Shown: piece by piece, positions 1 through 6,978 of the stretch
Layout: each line of letters begins with the position of its first letter
Position numbering within the stretch: position 1 is the stretch's first letter
Source of the DNA: a bacterium
GTDB taxonomy: Bacteria > Krumholzibacteriota > Krumholzibacteriia > LZORAL124-64-63
Length of the DNA: 42,771 nucleotides
Assembly (NCBI GenBank): GCA_018814885.1
Contig: JAHIYU010000120.1
Span: 1 to 42,771 of the forward strand
Direction: 5' to 3'
Position numbers and translations under genes: made by a program
Notes under the pieces: model-generated
Seen by the model: only the letters and a program-made list of their open reading frames with translations
Database searches by the model: none
Told to the model about the DNA's origin: nothing

Positions 1-623
1 CCGGGGCGCAGCGCCGGGCCGTCGGGCAGAGCCGGCCAGCCGCCGTCCGCCTCGTACGCGCGGTAGCGCGCGAGGGATTCGCGCAGCCCGGCGTAACCCG
101 GATCGTCCGGGCGCAACGCATCGAGCGTCTCGAACAGGAGGCGGCCGGAATCCAGCGCGGCGGCGAGGGGGGCCAGGAGGTCCGCGTCGCGCGACGGCGT
201 CTCCCAGCGATCGTACAGCATCGCGGGATCGATCCGGGCGCCGGCGAACTGCCGGGCCAGCGTGAAGACGGCGTCGGTCAGCAGGAGGTCGCGACTGGCC
301 AGGTCGACGGGGGATAGCCGCCGGTCGTGGAAGTGGGCCAGGGAGGTCAGGTCGTCGGCGTGGAATCCGCCGGGCTCGATCCCTTCGGCGCGGGCGGCGT
401 CCAGATAGAACAGCACGGAATGGATCAGGGCGTGTGCCGGTTGATCTGTCGTCCAGACCGGGATCCAGTCGCGGCCCGCGTAGAATTCGGCCACGTGCGC
501 CCGGCTCGCCAGCTCGTCGATCGACAGGCGCTCGATCAGGTGCGCGCGGATGGCGCCGATGTCGTCACCGGGGGACGACGAACCGATGATGCCGGCGATC
601 ATGACCGCGATCAGGGTTCTCAT
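1..623 (-). CDS. L,D-transpeptidase, YcbB/LdtD type (partial, C-terminus beyond window)
   Basis: Reading leftwards from ATG 623, the frame stays open to base 1, so only about 207 N-terminal residues are seen. A short hydrophobic N-terminus (RTLIAVMIAGIIG) looks like a signal peptide. Next comes the scaffold typical of YcbB-type enzymes: VAEFYAGRDWIPVWTTD near residues 45-62, an 'EGIEPGGFHADDL' stretch near 83-95, and 'LLLTDAVFTLARQFAGARIDP' near 120-140, matching the family pattern of TDA...aR...GR.dP. The catalytic YkuD domain with its Cys lies outside the window. Family members form 3-3 peptidoglycan crosslinks in the periplasm using L,D-transpeptidation. An extended -10 box lies upstream at 696-704. 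The family call rests on the scaffold only, since the active site cannot be seen. Confidence 0.8.
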   Translation of the reverse strand, partial: MRTLIAVMIAGIIGSSSPGDDIGAIRAHLIERLSIDELASRAHVAEFYAGRDWIPVWTTDQPAHALIHSVLFYLDAARAEGIEPGGFHADDLTSLAHFHDRRLSPVDLASRDLLLTDAVFTLARQFAGARIDPAMLYDRWETPSRDADLLAPLAAALDSGRLLFETLDALRPDDPGYAGLRESLARYRAYEADGGWPALPDGPALRP

Positions 624-695
624 ACCTGGCCATCCTTGCCTTGTACACGATGCGATGCATGATAGCATCTCCTGGCGTAGATGATTTACGATACA

Positions 696-704
696 ATTAT
701 ATCA
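696..704 (-). promoter_or_regulatory. Extended -10 promoter element (TGATATAAT)
   Basis: On the minus strand the 171-base gap between the divergent transpeptidase and antiporter genes contains TGATATAAT, a consensus TGn-extended -10 box in a strikingly AT-rich patch. It is about 73 bases upstream of ATG 623. No good -35 hexamer sits 16-18 bases further up (CGACAG at best), which is tolerable for extended -10 promoters. I saw no equally good promoter for the antiporter on the plus strand. Confidence 0.4.
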
Positions 705-794
705 TATATTGTCATATTCTGTCGTCACGATTGAGCCCATTATTGCCTTGATGCCGCCGCATTCCTGGGGAAGAATCCCCACCTGGAGGAAGAT

Positions 795-2057
795 ATGAGC
801 CTGTTCGACGTCATCGCCGTGTTGCTGACCCTAGCCGCCATTTTCGGCTATCTCAACAGCCGCTTCCTGAAACTGGAGTCGTCGGTGGGGCTGCTGGTGA
901 TCAGCCTGGTCAGCTCGCTGGGTGTGATGCTGCTCTCGGCGCTGGCTCCCGACCTCGAGCTGGTGACCATCATCCGCGGCTACGTGGGCAACCTAGACCT
1001 CAACGAGGCCCTGATGCACGGCATGCTCGGTTTCCTGCTCTTCGCGGGCGCCCTGCACGCCGACCTGGACTACTTCGTGCAGAAGCGCTGGACGATCTCC
1101 CTGCTGGCCACGGTGGGCCTGCTGATCAGCACGGTCCTGGTGGCGGTGATGAGCAAGCTGGTCTTCGGTCTGCTGGGGCTGCAGGCGTCGTGGCTGGCCT
1201 GCCTGGTCTTCGGGGCGCTCATCTCGCCGACCGATCCCATCGCGGTGATGGGCACGCTCAAGACCCTGCACGCGCCCCCCTCGCTCGAGGCCAAGATCGC
1301 CGGCGAGTCCCTCTTCAACGACGGCGTGGCGGTGGTGGTCTTCACCGGCCTGGTGGCCCTGCTGCAGACCAGGATCGGCCAGGCCGGCGCCGGCCACGGC
1401 GGGTCCATGGGACCGGCGGACCTGGCCTGGTTCTTCCTGCGCGAGGCCGGCGGCGGCGCCCTGCTGGGCCTGGCCGCGGGCTGGCTCGCCTACCGCATGA
1501 TGCTGACGATCGACGACTACAAGGTGGAGGTGCTGGTGACCCTGGCCCTGGTGATGGGCAGCTACAGCCTGGCCTGGGCGCTGCACATCTCCGGCCCCAT
1601 CGCGGTGGTCACGGCCGGGCTGCTGATCGGCAACCGCGGCCGCGCCTTCGCCATGAGCGACGAGGTCGCGGATTATCTCGAAAAGTTCTGGGAGCTGCTG
1701 GACGAGATGCTCAACGCCGTGCTCTTCCTGCTGATCGGCGTCGAGGTGCTGGTGATGGCCTTCCACCGCGCGAGCGCCCTGGCCGGCCTGATCTCCATCT
1801 TCGTGGTGCTGTTGGCCCGGCTGATCAGCGTCAGCATACCCATCACGCTGCTGCGCTGGCGGACCGAGTTCTCCCAGGGCGTGGTGCGCATCCTGACCTG
1901 GGCGGGCCTGCGCGGCGGCATCTCGGTGGCGCTGGCCCTGTCGCTGCCCCCCATCGCGGAGAAGCCCCTGCTGTTGACCTGCACCTACATGGTGGTGCTG
2001 TTCTCGATCCTGGTGCAGGGGATGACCATCAAGAAGGTGTTGCGGCGGTATATCTGA
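795..2057 (+). CDS. Na+/H+ antiporter, NhaP/CPA1 family
   Basis: A 420-residue inner-membrane protein with about 12 hydrophobic segments, normal for bacterial NhaP antiporters. Family signatures are clear: FGALISPTDPIAVMGTL at about 139-155 (the discontinuous helix), AGESLFNDGVAVVVF at about 169-183 with the Asn175-Asp176 pair expected for electroneutral CPA1 exchangers, and TWAGLRGGISVALALSLP near the C-terminus with the conserved Arg. It should exchange external protons for cytoplasmic Na+ (or K+) for pH and salt homeostasis. There is no cytoplasmic RCK/TrkA-C tail. Start ATG 795 has GGAGGA seven bases upstream. It stands alone: a divergent gene on the left and an operator-rich gap on the right. 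Confidence 0.92.
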   Translation: MSLFDVIAVLLTLAAIFGYLNSRFLKLESSVGLLVISLVSSLGVMLLSALAPDLELVTIIRGYVGNLDLNEALMHGMLGFLLFAGALHADLDYFVQKRWTISLLATVGLLISTVLVAVMSKLVFGLLGLQASWLACLVFGALISPTDPIAVMGTLKTLHAPPSLEAKIAGESLFNDGVAVVVFTGLVALLQTRIGQAGAGHGGSMGPADLAWFFLREAGGGALLGLAAGWLAYRMMLTIDDYKVEVLVTLALVMGSYSLAWALHISGPIAVVTAGLLIGNRGRAFAMSDEVADYLEKFWELLDEMLNAVLFLLIGVEVLVMAFHRASALAGLISIFVVLLARLISVSIPITLLRWRTEFSQGVVRILTWAGLRGGISVALALSLPPIAEKPLLLTCTYMVVLFSILVQGMTIKKVLRRYI

Positions 2058-2060
2058 TCC

Positions 2061-2151
2061 GGCTGTGCCCTTGAGACCGTGTCTGCTCTCCGCGGATGAT
2101 GGGGCTTTATCCCTCATCGGGATGAACAGACACGGTCCCGAAGGCACAACC
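2061..2151. repeat. REP-like long imperfect palindrome
   Basis: Four bases after the antiporter stop, arms 2061-2085 and 2127-2151 (25 bases each) pair at 21 of 25 positions, with most differences being G-T type. The 41-base centre holds a second nested inverted repeat (GATGATGGG / CCCTCATC, 2095-2118). The outer right arm reads CAGACACGGTCCCG. No T-run follows, so it is not a classic intrinsic terminator. Size, nesting and intergenic position after a stop codon fit a REP/BIME-type element. It shares the GGTCCC core with the palindrome at 31281-31355. Confidence 0.55.
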
Positions 2152-2200
2152 ATCTGATTCCGGTCTGGCAGATCTGGTGATCGGGGTGTATGTCACCATG

Positions 2201-2292
2201 CTGGCTATATTTAGCCAACATAAACAACATTGGCTGTATCAAGCCAAGAATCACCTGTTGACAGGGGCATGAAATTGGCTATGATTTACCAA
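2201..2292. promoter_or_regulatory. Three-site palindromic operator, TTGGCT-N6-AGCCAA
   Basis: Three 18-base inverted repeats of the same design precede the SatD-like gene: 2201-2218 (CTGGCT-ATATTT-AGCCAA), 2230-2247 (TTGGCT-GTATCA-AGCCAA, perfect arms) and 2275-2292 (TTGGCT-ATGATT-TACCAA). Centres are 29 and 45 bases apart. Site 3 covers the -10 box of the putative promoter. A further lone half-site TTGGCT occurs at 2304-2309 inside the gene. The obvious candidate binder is the C-terminal helix-turn-helix of the product itself, giving autorepression. The repeat structure is seen directly; the identity of the binder is inferred. Confidence 0.75.
2258..2285 (+). promoter_or_regulatory. Sigma-70-type promoter giving a near-leaderless mRNA
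   Basis: A perfect -35 TTGACA (2258-2263), a 16-base spacer and a -10 TATGAT (2280-2285). Transcription would begin near 2292, only about three bases before ATG 2295. No Shine-Dalgarno sequence sits at the usual distance from that ATG, which agrees with leaderless translation. The -10 box lies inside operator site 3 (2275-2292), so a bound repressor would occlude it. Confidence 0.65.
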
Positions 2293-2294
2293 TC

Positions 2295-2966
2295 ATGAGC
2301 ATGTTGGCTGATAATGGTCGATTTTATCTGGCGGTCTACGGGGACATCAAGCATTCGCGCTTGATCGACGACCGGGATCTGGCCCAGCGCGCCTTTCTGG
2401 GTGTCATCGACGCGGTCAACGCGGATTTCCGCCGGGATCTCGCCGTGCCCTTCTCCATCGCGAAGGGGGATGAGTTCCAGGGACTGCTGGCCGCGCCGGA
2501 GTACGCGCTGGCGATCATCGATGCCTTCGATTCCCGGTCCGACCATTTCACTTTCCGCTACGGATTGGGCTGGGGCACGATCGAGACCGCCTTCAGGTCC
2601 AGGACCACGGAGATGGACGGGACCTGCTTCCACAACGCCTACGGCGCCCTGGTGCGCGGCAAGAAGGAAGACCGCTGGGCGACATGTTCGGGTGCTCCCG
2701 ACGCGCACGAGCGCGTCATCAACGGAATGCTCGGTTTGATCCAGGTGATCAGGGACGGGTGGACCGCGCGACAGAGGACGGCCGTCACCGAGCGCCGCCG
2801 CATGCCCACCCTTACCGCGACTTCCGAGGGGATGGGCATCGACAAATCGACCCTGAGCAAGATGCTGAAGGCCGCGAATTATTCGCAGCTGCTGGCAGCG
2901 GAGGAGGCGATGAAGATACTCCTGCGCGACTATCTCGTCCGACCGACGGGAGGCGACGGGACATGA
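2295..2966 (+). CDS. SatD-family protein: cyclase-like N-terminal domain plus C-terminal HTH
   Basis: 223 residues matching the SatD family pattern (YLAVYGDIKHSR at 11-22, FSIAKGDEFQGLL at 53-65, FRYGLGWGTIE at 87-97, DGTCFHNAYGAL at 108-119). SatD is named from the Streptococcus mutans sat locus; its biochemical role is, to my knowledge, not established. The C-terminal part, about 160-215, reads as a helix-turn-helix (MGIDKSTLSKMLKAANY...). The spacing of Asp17, Asp59, Arg88 and the G-x-N-A segment resembles the metal-binding core of class III nucleotide cyclases. That is my inference from motif order. No signal peptide, so probably cytoplasmic. The gene overlaps the downstream DUF3307 gene by ATGA, and three palindromic operators precede it, suggesting autoregulation. 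ATG 2301 is an alternative start. Confidence 0.8.
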   Translation: MSMLADNGRFYLAVYGDIKHSRLIDDRDLAQRAFLGVIDAVNADFRRDLAVPFSIAKGDEFQGLLAAPEYALAIIDAFDSRSDHFTFRYGLGWGTIETAFRSRTTEMDGTCFHNAYGALVRGKKEDRWATCSGAPDAHERVINGMLGLIQVIRDGWTARQRTAVTERRRMPTLTATSEGMGIDKSTLSKMLKAANYSQLLAAEEAMKILLRDYLVRPTGGDGT

Positions 2967-3700
2967 ATCTCTCCCTGGTCTTCGCCGTGCTGCTGCTCTC
3001 CGGCCACCTCGTCGGCGAGTTTCTGGTGCAGACCACGCGGGTCGCCGAGGGCAAGCGCCGGCCGAAGGCGCTGTCGATCCACGCGGTCGGCCTGTACGCG
3101 TCCCACTGGCTCCTGCTCTATCCCTTCTGGAGCGCGAAGCTGGCGCTGGGTCTGTCCGTTCTCACCCTGATCCACCTGCTGGTCGATTTCCTCAGGGCGC
3201 ACCGGCCGCCGACCCTCGGGCTGTTCTTCGCGGACCAGGTGCTGCACCTGGTCTTTCTCAGGCTGTTCTGGATGTGGTATGTCCCCGACGCCGGTCCGCT
3301 CCTGCGCGCCGGTTTCACCCCCGGCGGGGCTGCGACCTTCACGAAGATCGCCCTGCTGGCCGGGGTGGTCGGACTGAACCTGCGCGGCGGCGACACGATC
3401 GTCCGGTTGCTGCTCGCGCGTTTCTCGTCGATCAGGGACAAACTGCAGGACGCCGCCGAGGACATGGCGCGCACGGGCACCCTGATCGGCATGCTCGAGC
3501 GCCTGCTCCTGCTCGTGATGGTGCTGCTGTCCCAGTGGGGGGCCGTCGGTTTCATCCTGACGGCCAAGTCGGTCGCGCGCTTCGACAGGCTCAAGAAGCA
3601 GGGGTTCTCCGACTACTACATGATCGGCACGCTGGCCAGCCTGCTGGTAGCCGTGCTCTCGGGACTGGCGGCGCATTACGTGCTGGCCTATCTGTCGTGA
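2963..3700 (+). CDS. DUF3307 integral membrane protein
   Basis: 245 residues, mostly hydrophobic, with about six to seven membrane segments. Family-typical points are LSGHLVGEFLVQT at the N-terminus, SIHAVGLYASHWLL, LIHLLVDFLRA, and FFADQVLHLVFL (the DQ-lHl signature). The C-terminal part has a second cluster of helices with a cytoplasmic-looking basic stretch (SVARFDRLKKQGFSDYYMIGTL) between the last two. Function is unknown for the family. ATG 2963 overlaps the SatD-like stop codon (ATGA), so translation is almost certainly coupled. SatD and DUF3307 genes are often neighbours in other bacteria, as I recall, which points to a two-part system of regulator/enzyme plus membrane partner. Confidence 0.78.
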   Translation: MNLSLVFAVLLLSGHLVGEFLVQTTRVAEGKRRPKALSIHAVGLYASHWLLLYPFWSAKLALGLSVLTLIHLLVDFLRAHRPPTLGLFFADQVLHLVFLRLFWMWYVPDAGPLLRAGFTPGGAATFTKIALLAGVVGLNLRGGDTIVRLLLARFSSIRDKLQDAAEDMARTGTLIGMLERLLLLVMVLLSQWGAVGFILTAKSVARFDRLKKQGFSDYYMIGTLASLLVAVLSGLAAHYVLAYLS

Positions 3701-4060
3701 ATGGCCTTTCCGGAGGACAAGGAAGCGATCGACGGATGCGGCCCGCGGATGCCGGGGCGCCGCGGCGCGCCCATCCCCGTCGACGAGGACGGCTTCATGG
3801 CCGATCCCGCCGCCTGGACGCGCGAGCTGGCGGCCGCTCTCGCCGCCGCCGACGGCGTGACGGCGCTGACCGCCGATCACTGGCGGGTGATGGATTTCGT
3901 GCGCGATCACTGGCTGGATCGCGGCGTGGCGCCCATGATCCGCGTGCTCTGCCGCGAGACCGGCTTCTCGTTGCGGGACATCTACGCGCTGTTTCCCGGC
4001 GGTCCCGCCCACGGCGCCTGCAGGTACGCCGGACTGCCCCGGCCGGACGGGTGCGTGTGA
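3701..4060 (+). CDS. DsrC/TusE-family sulfur carrier protein, two-cysteine (DsrC) type
   Basis: 119 residues. The family core is plain: VDEDGFMADPAAW near 27-39, LTADHWRVMDFVRDHW in the middle, PMIRVLCRETGF, YALFPGGPAHGACRYAGLP and the C-terminal PRPDGCV. Both redox cysteines of the swinging C-terminal arm are present, Cys107 and the penultimate Cys118, 11 residues apart. TusE proteins keep only the last one, so this is DsrC-type. DsrC accepts sulfur as a trisulfide from dissimilatory sulfite reductase or sulfur-transfer proteins. No dsrAB or tus gene is in the window. ATG 3701 directly follows the DUF3307 stop with no visible ribosome site; ATG 3749 would give a 103-residue protein closer to family length. 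It looks like the third gene of the SatD operon. Confidence 0.85.
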   Translation: MAFPEDKEAIDGCGPRMPGRRGAPIPVDEDGFMADPAAWTRELAAALAAADGVTALTADHWRVMDFVRDHWLDRGVAPMIRVLCRETGFSLRDIYALFPGGPAHGACRYAGLPRPDGCV

Positions 4061-4155
4061 CCCCCTTGCCAACGCACCCCGGTTTGACCGATGATATAGG
4101 TGTCCGCGGCCTTCGCCCGTCTTCACCCCTCTTCAACCCCAGCCGGAGGAGGGAC

Positions 4156-4905
4156 ATGCGTGTACGCCGTTCCGTCCGCCTCCCTCTCGTCCTGATGATC
4201 GGCCTGAGCGGTCTGTTCGGCTGCGGCTCCGCCGCGAGCGAGGATCCCGCCGCCGCCCGCGCGCGCATGATGCGCGAGGTCGACGCCGACGTGGCGCGCA
4301 GTCCAGAGGTGCTCGGCCGTTCGCATCTCTCCGCCGAGGTCCGGGACGCCATGCTCAAGGTGCCGCGCCACGAGTTCGTGCCGTCCGAGATGCGCCGCTG
4401 GGCCCACGACAACCGCCCGCTGCCCATCGGCAGCGGCCAGACCATCAGCCAGCCCACCGTCGTGGCCATGATGAGCGACCTGATCGCCGCCGGACCCGGC
4501 GACACGGTGCTCGAGGTAGGCACCGGCAGCGGCTACCAGGCGGCGGTGCTGTCGGAGTTCTGCGCCCACGTGCACACCATCGAGATCGTGCCCGAGCTGG
4601 CCCGTTCCGCGCGCAAGCGGCTCGCCGCCCTCGGCTACGACAACGTGACCGTCTACGAGGGGGACGGATACCTCGGCGTGCCGGAGCACGCGCCCTACGC
4701 CGGCATCATCGTCACCGCCGCGCCGGACCACCTGCCGCCGGCCCTGGTCGAGCAGCTCGCGCCCGGCAGGCGCCTGGTGATCCCCGTCGGCCGGCAGGGC
4801 TGGGTGCAGGAGCTGACCGTGGTGGAGAAGTCCGGCGACGGCCGGGTGACCCGCCGCGAGGTGCTGCCGGTGCGGTTCGTGCCCTTGACGCGCGAGGATG
4901 AATAA
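4156..4905 (+). CDS. Protein-L-isoaspartate O-methyltransferase with lipoprotein signal
   Basis: 249 residues. The methyltransferase is clear: RHEFVP at 71-76, the substrate-loop motif LPIGSGQTISQP at 89-100, and SAM motif I VLEVGTGSGYQAAVL at 118-132, followed by IEIVPELA and the family's C-terminal RFVPL. These enzymes methylate isoaspartyl residues in aged proteins so they can be repaired. Oddly, the N-terminus carries a basic stretch, a hydrophobic helix and a lipobox (SGLFGC, Cys23), so the product should be a periplasm-facing lipoprotein, where SAM is not expected to be available. ATG 4156 has GGAGGAGGGA just upstream. A weak promoter may lie at about 4072-4100. Confidence 0.9.
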   Translation: MRVRRSVRLPLVLMIGLSGLFGCGSAASEDPAAARARMMREVDADVARSPEVLGRSHLSAEVRDAMLKVPRHEFVPSEMRRWAHDNRPLPIGSGQTISQPTVVAMMSDLIAAGPGDTVLEVGTGSGYQAAVLSEFCAHVHTIEIVPELARSARKRLAALGYDNVTVYEGDGYLGVPEHAPYAGIIVTAAPDHLPPALVEQLAPGRRLVIPVGRQGWVQELTVVEKSGDGRVTRREVLPVRFVPLTREDE

Positions 4906-4938
4906 CCTGGATTCGATCCCTGCCGAGGCTTATCCTGA

Positions 4939-4970
4939 GCCCCGCGCGGGGCCGCGTTCGGCGGCCCCCC
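4939..4970. terminator. GC-rich hairpins between methyltransferase and polysaccharide locus
   Basis: A perfect 14-base palindrome (GCCCCGCGCGGGGC, 4939-4952) runs straight into a second stem, GGGCCGC-GTTC-GGCGGCCC (about 4949-4967). No U-tract follows, so intrinsic termination is possible but not proven. It may instead be a transcript-stabilising structure. It lies in the 119-base gap before the dehydratase gene. Confidence 0.35.
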
Positions 4971-5024
4971 TCGCCATGTCGCGAACTGCGACCGCGCTCG
5001 CCGCGGCTCGCTCCGGTGCATCCT

Positions 5025-6974
5025 ATGGCCGCTGACCTCCGCAAGACCCTGCGCGCCCTGACACCGGACGACAAGGGGCCGCTCTCCCAGCTGGTGCGCC
5101 GCCATCGCCTGCTCTTCTTCGTGCTCTTCTTCGGCGCGATCGCGGCGCTGTCGGTGACGGTCTCGTTCTTGGCCCGCTTCGAGTGGTCTTGGCTCAAGCG
5201 CGTGCCCCACTGGCCCGAGTGGTGGCGGACGATGCTCGTGGTCGCGGTGCCGGTGAGGCTGGTGGTGTTCTACGCCTTCGGCCTGCACCGCGTGTCGTGG
5301 CGGTTCGCCGGGCTGCGCGACATGGCGCCGCTGGTCTACGCCACGCTGGTGGGCTCGGCTATCGACGCGGTGGCGCTGATGTGGTCGCACCAGGGCGCGT
5401 TCCCGCGCTCGGTGCTGATCGTCGATACCGTCGTGTGCCTGGCGCTGACGGGCATCGGCCGCTACGCCTACCGCATCCTCGATTTCCTGTCGCGGCAGGT
5501 GAGTCCCGGGCCGCAGACGCGCGTGGTGATCGTGGGCGCCGGCTCGGCCGCGAACCTGGTGCTCGAGGCCATGATGACGCCGCGCCTGAACGCCTACAAG
5601 CCCGTCGCCCTGGTGGACGACGATCCGCTCAAGCACGGCATCACCATCCACGGCGTACCCGTCACCTGCCCCATCGACCGCATCGGCGAGGTGGCGCGCA
5701 AGCACCGCGCCGAGGCGATCATCCTGGCCCTGCCCTCGGCCGCCACGTCCCAGCTCTACCGCATCCTCAAGCTGAGCCGCGGCACCGGTCTGCCCCTGAA
5801 GACGACGCCCGACATCTGGCAGATCCTGCAGAGCAGCGAGGCGGTCACGCGCATCCAGGACTTCAGCCTGGACGACCTGCTCACGCGCCGCGTCGTGCGC
5901 ACCGACGTGCCCGAGATCCGCGCCCTGGTCAAGGGGGCCGCGGTGCTGGTCACCGGCGCCGCCGGCAGCATAGGCTCGGAGCTGTGCCGCCAGATCATCG
6001 ACCAGGGGGCCGCGCGGCTGCTCTGCCTGGACAGGGACGAGAACGGACTGTTCCGCCTCGAGCAGGAACTGCGCTCGCGATGTCCCGGCGCGGACATGGC
6101 CTTCTTCCTGGGCGACATCAAGGACGAGCCGCGGATGGAGGCGCTCTTCTCGCGCTACGGGCCCGCCCTGGTCTTCCACGCGGCGGCCTACAAGCACGTG
6201 CCCATCCTGCAGTTCCATCCCACCGAGGCCATCCGCAACAACGTGGGCGGCACGCGCAACATGGCGCGGCTGGCCCAGCGCTACGGCGTCGACCGCTTCG
6301 TGATGATCTCCACCGACAAGGCCGTGCGGCCCACCAGCATCATGGGCGCCACCAAGCAGGTCGCCGAGCGCGTGATCCGCGTCCAGGGCGAGCTGGAGCC
6401 CGACGGCACGCGCTTCTCGACGATCCGCTTCGGCAACGTGCTCGGCTCGGCAGGCAGCGTCGTGGAACTGTTCTTGAAGCAGATCCGGCAGGGCGGGCCG
6501 GTGACCGTCACCGACAAGCGCATGACCCGCTACTTCATGACCATCGCCGAGGCCGTGCACCTGGTGCTCTACGCCGCGGGCCTGGGCGACGGCGACGAGG
6601 TCTTCATCCTGGACATGGGCGAACCGGTGAAGATCGACAACCTGGCGCGGCAGATGATACAGCTCGCCGGGCTCACGCCCGAGGTGGACGTGCCCATCGT
6701 CTACACCGGGCTGCGGCCGGGCGAGAAGCTCTACGAGGAACTCTGGACCCCGGACGAGGAGCCCCAGCCCACCCGCCACCCCGGCATCCGCGTGGCGCGC
6801 AGCCGGCGCGACACGGCGGGCGCCGCGGAGGTGGTCGACGCGTTGCTGGCCGCCGCCGAGGCGGGGAACATGCGGGAGTGCTGGCCCCACCTGCTCAGGC
6901 TGGCGCCGGACTTCCAGGGGGATGTGCGGGAGCGGGCGGCGCCGTCGGCTGCGGTCCGCGAGACGGAAGACTGA
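5025..6974 (+). CDS. Membrane-bound nucleotide-sugar 4,6-dehydratase (FlaA1/WbpM/PglF family)
   Basis: About 649 residues, the usual size of PglF/WbpM. Four N-terminal membrane helices (within about 25-145) lead to a CoA-binding-like Rossmann domain (VVIVGAGSAANLVLEAM). A second Rossmann domain is an extended short-chain dehydrogenase, with VTGAAGSIGSELC at about 307-320 and STDKAVRPTSIMGATKQ at about 428-444. The Met before the Lys in MGATK replaces the usual Tyr, as is normal for this subgroup. Expected reaction: UDP-GlcNAc to UDP-4-keto-6-deoxy-GlcNAc, the first step towards bacillosamine or QuiNAc. A GTG three codons earlier (5016) is an alternative start; neither start has a strong ribosome site. 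It opens the surface-glycan locus. Confidence 0.9.
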   Translation: MAADLRKTLRALTPDDKGPLSQLVRRHRLLFFVLFFGAIAALSVTVSFLARFEWSWLKRVPHWPEWWRTMLVVAVPVRLVVFYAFGLHRVSWRFAGLRDMAPLVYATLVGSAIDAVALMWSHQGAFPRSVLIVDTVVCLALTGIGRYAYRILDFLSRQVSPGPQTRVVIVGAGSAANLVLEAMMTPRLNAYKPVALVDDDPLKHGITIHGVPVTCPIDRIGEVARKHRAEAIILALPSAATSQLYRILKLSRGTGLPLKTTPDIWQILQSSEAVTRIQDFSLDDLLTRRVVRTDVPEIRALVKGAAVLVTGAAGSIGSELCRQIIDQGAARLLCLDRDENGLFRLEQELRSRCPGADMAFFLGDIKDEPRMEALFSRYGPALVFHAAAYKHVPILQFHPTEAIRNNVGGTRNMARLAQRYGVDRFVMISTDKAVRPTSIMGATKQVAERVIRVQGELEPDGTRFSTIRFGNVLGSAGSVVELFLKQIRQGGPVTVTDKRMTRYFMTIAEAVHLVLYAAGLGDGDEVFILDMGEPVKIDNLARQMIQLAGLTPEVDVPIVYTGLRPGEKLYEELWTPDEEPQPTRHPGIRVARSRRDTAGAAEVVDALLAAAEAGNMRECWPHLLRLAPDFQGDVRERAAPSAAVRETED

Positions 6975-6978
6975 CCCC

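Noticed and set aside
2269..2298. A nine-codon open frame (MKLAMIYQS) ending in ATGA over the SatD-like start, a possible leader peptide.
   Set aside because: It would start upstream of the predicted transcript start, and its only G-rich upstream sequence is too close to the ATG. It also overlaps operator site 3, which explains its sequence.
3701..4060. Calling the DsrC-family protein TusE.
   Set aside because: TusE has only the C-terminal Cys; this protein has both Cys107 and Cys118 with the DsrC spacing.
4072..4100. A promoter (TTGCCA-N18-GATGAT) for the methyltransferase gene.
   Set aside because: The hexamers are weak and the spacing is at the limit, so I only mention it in the gene entry.
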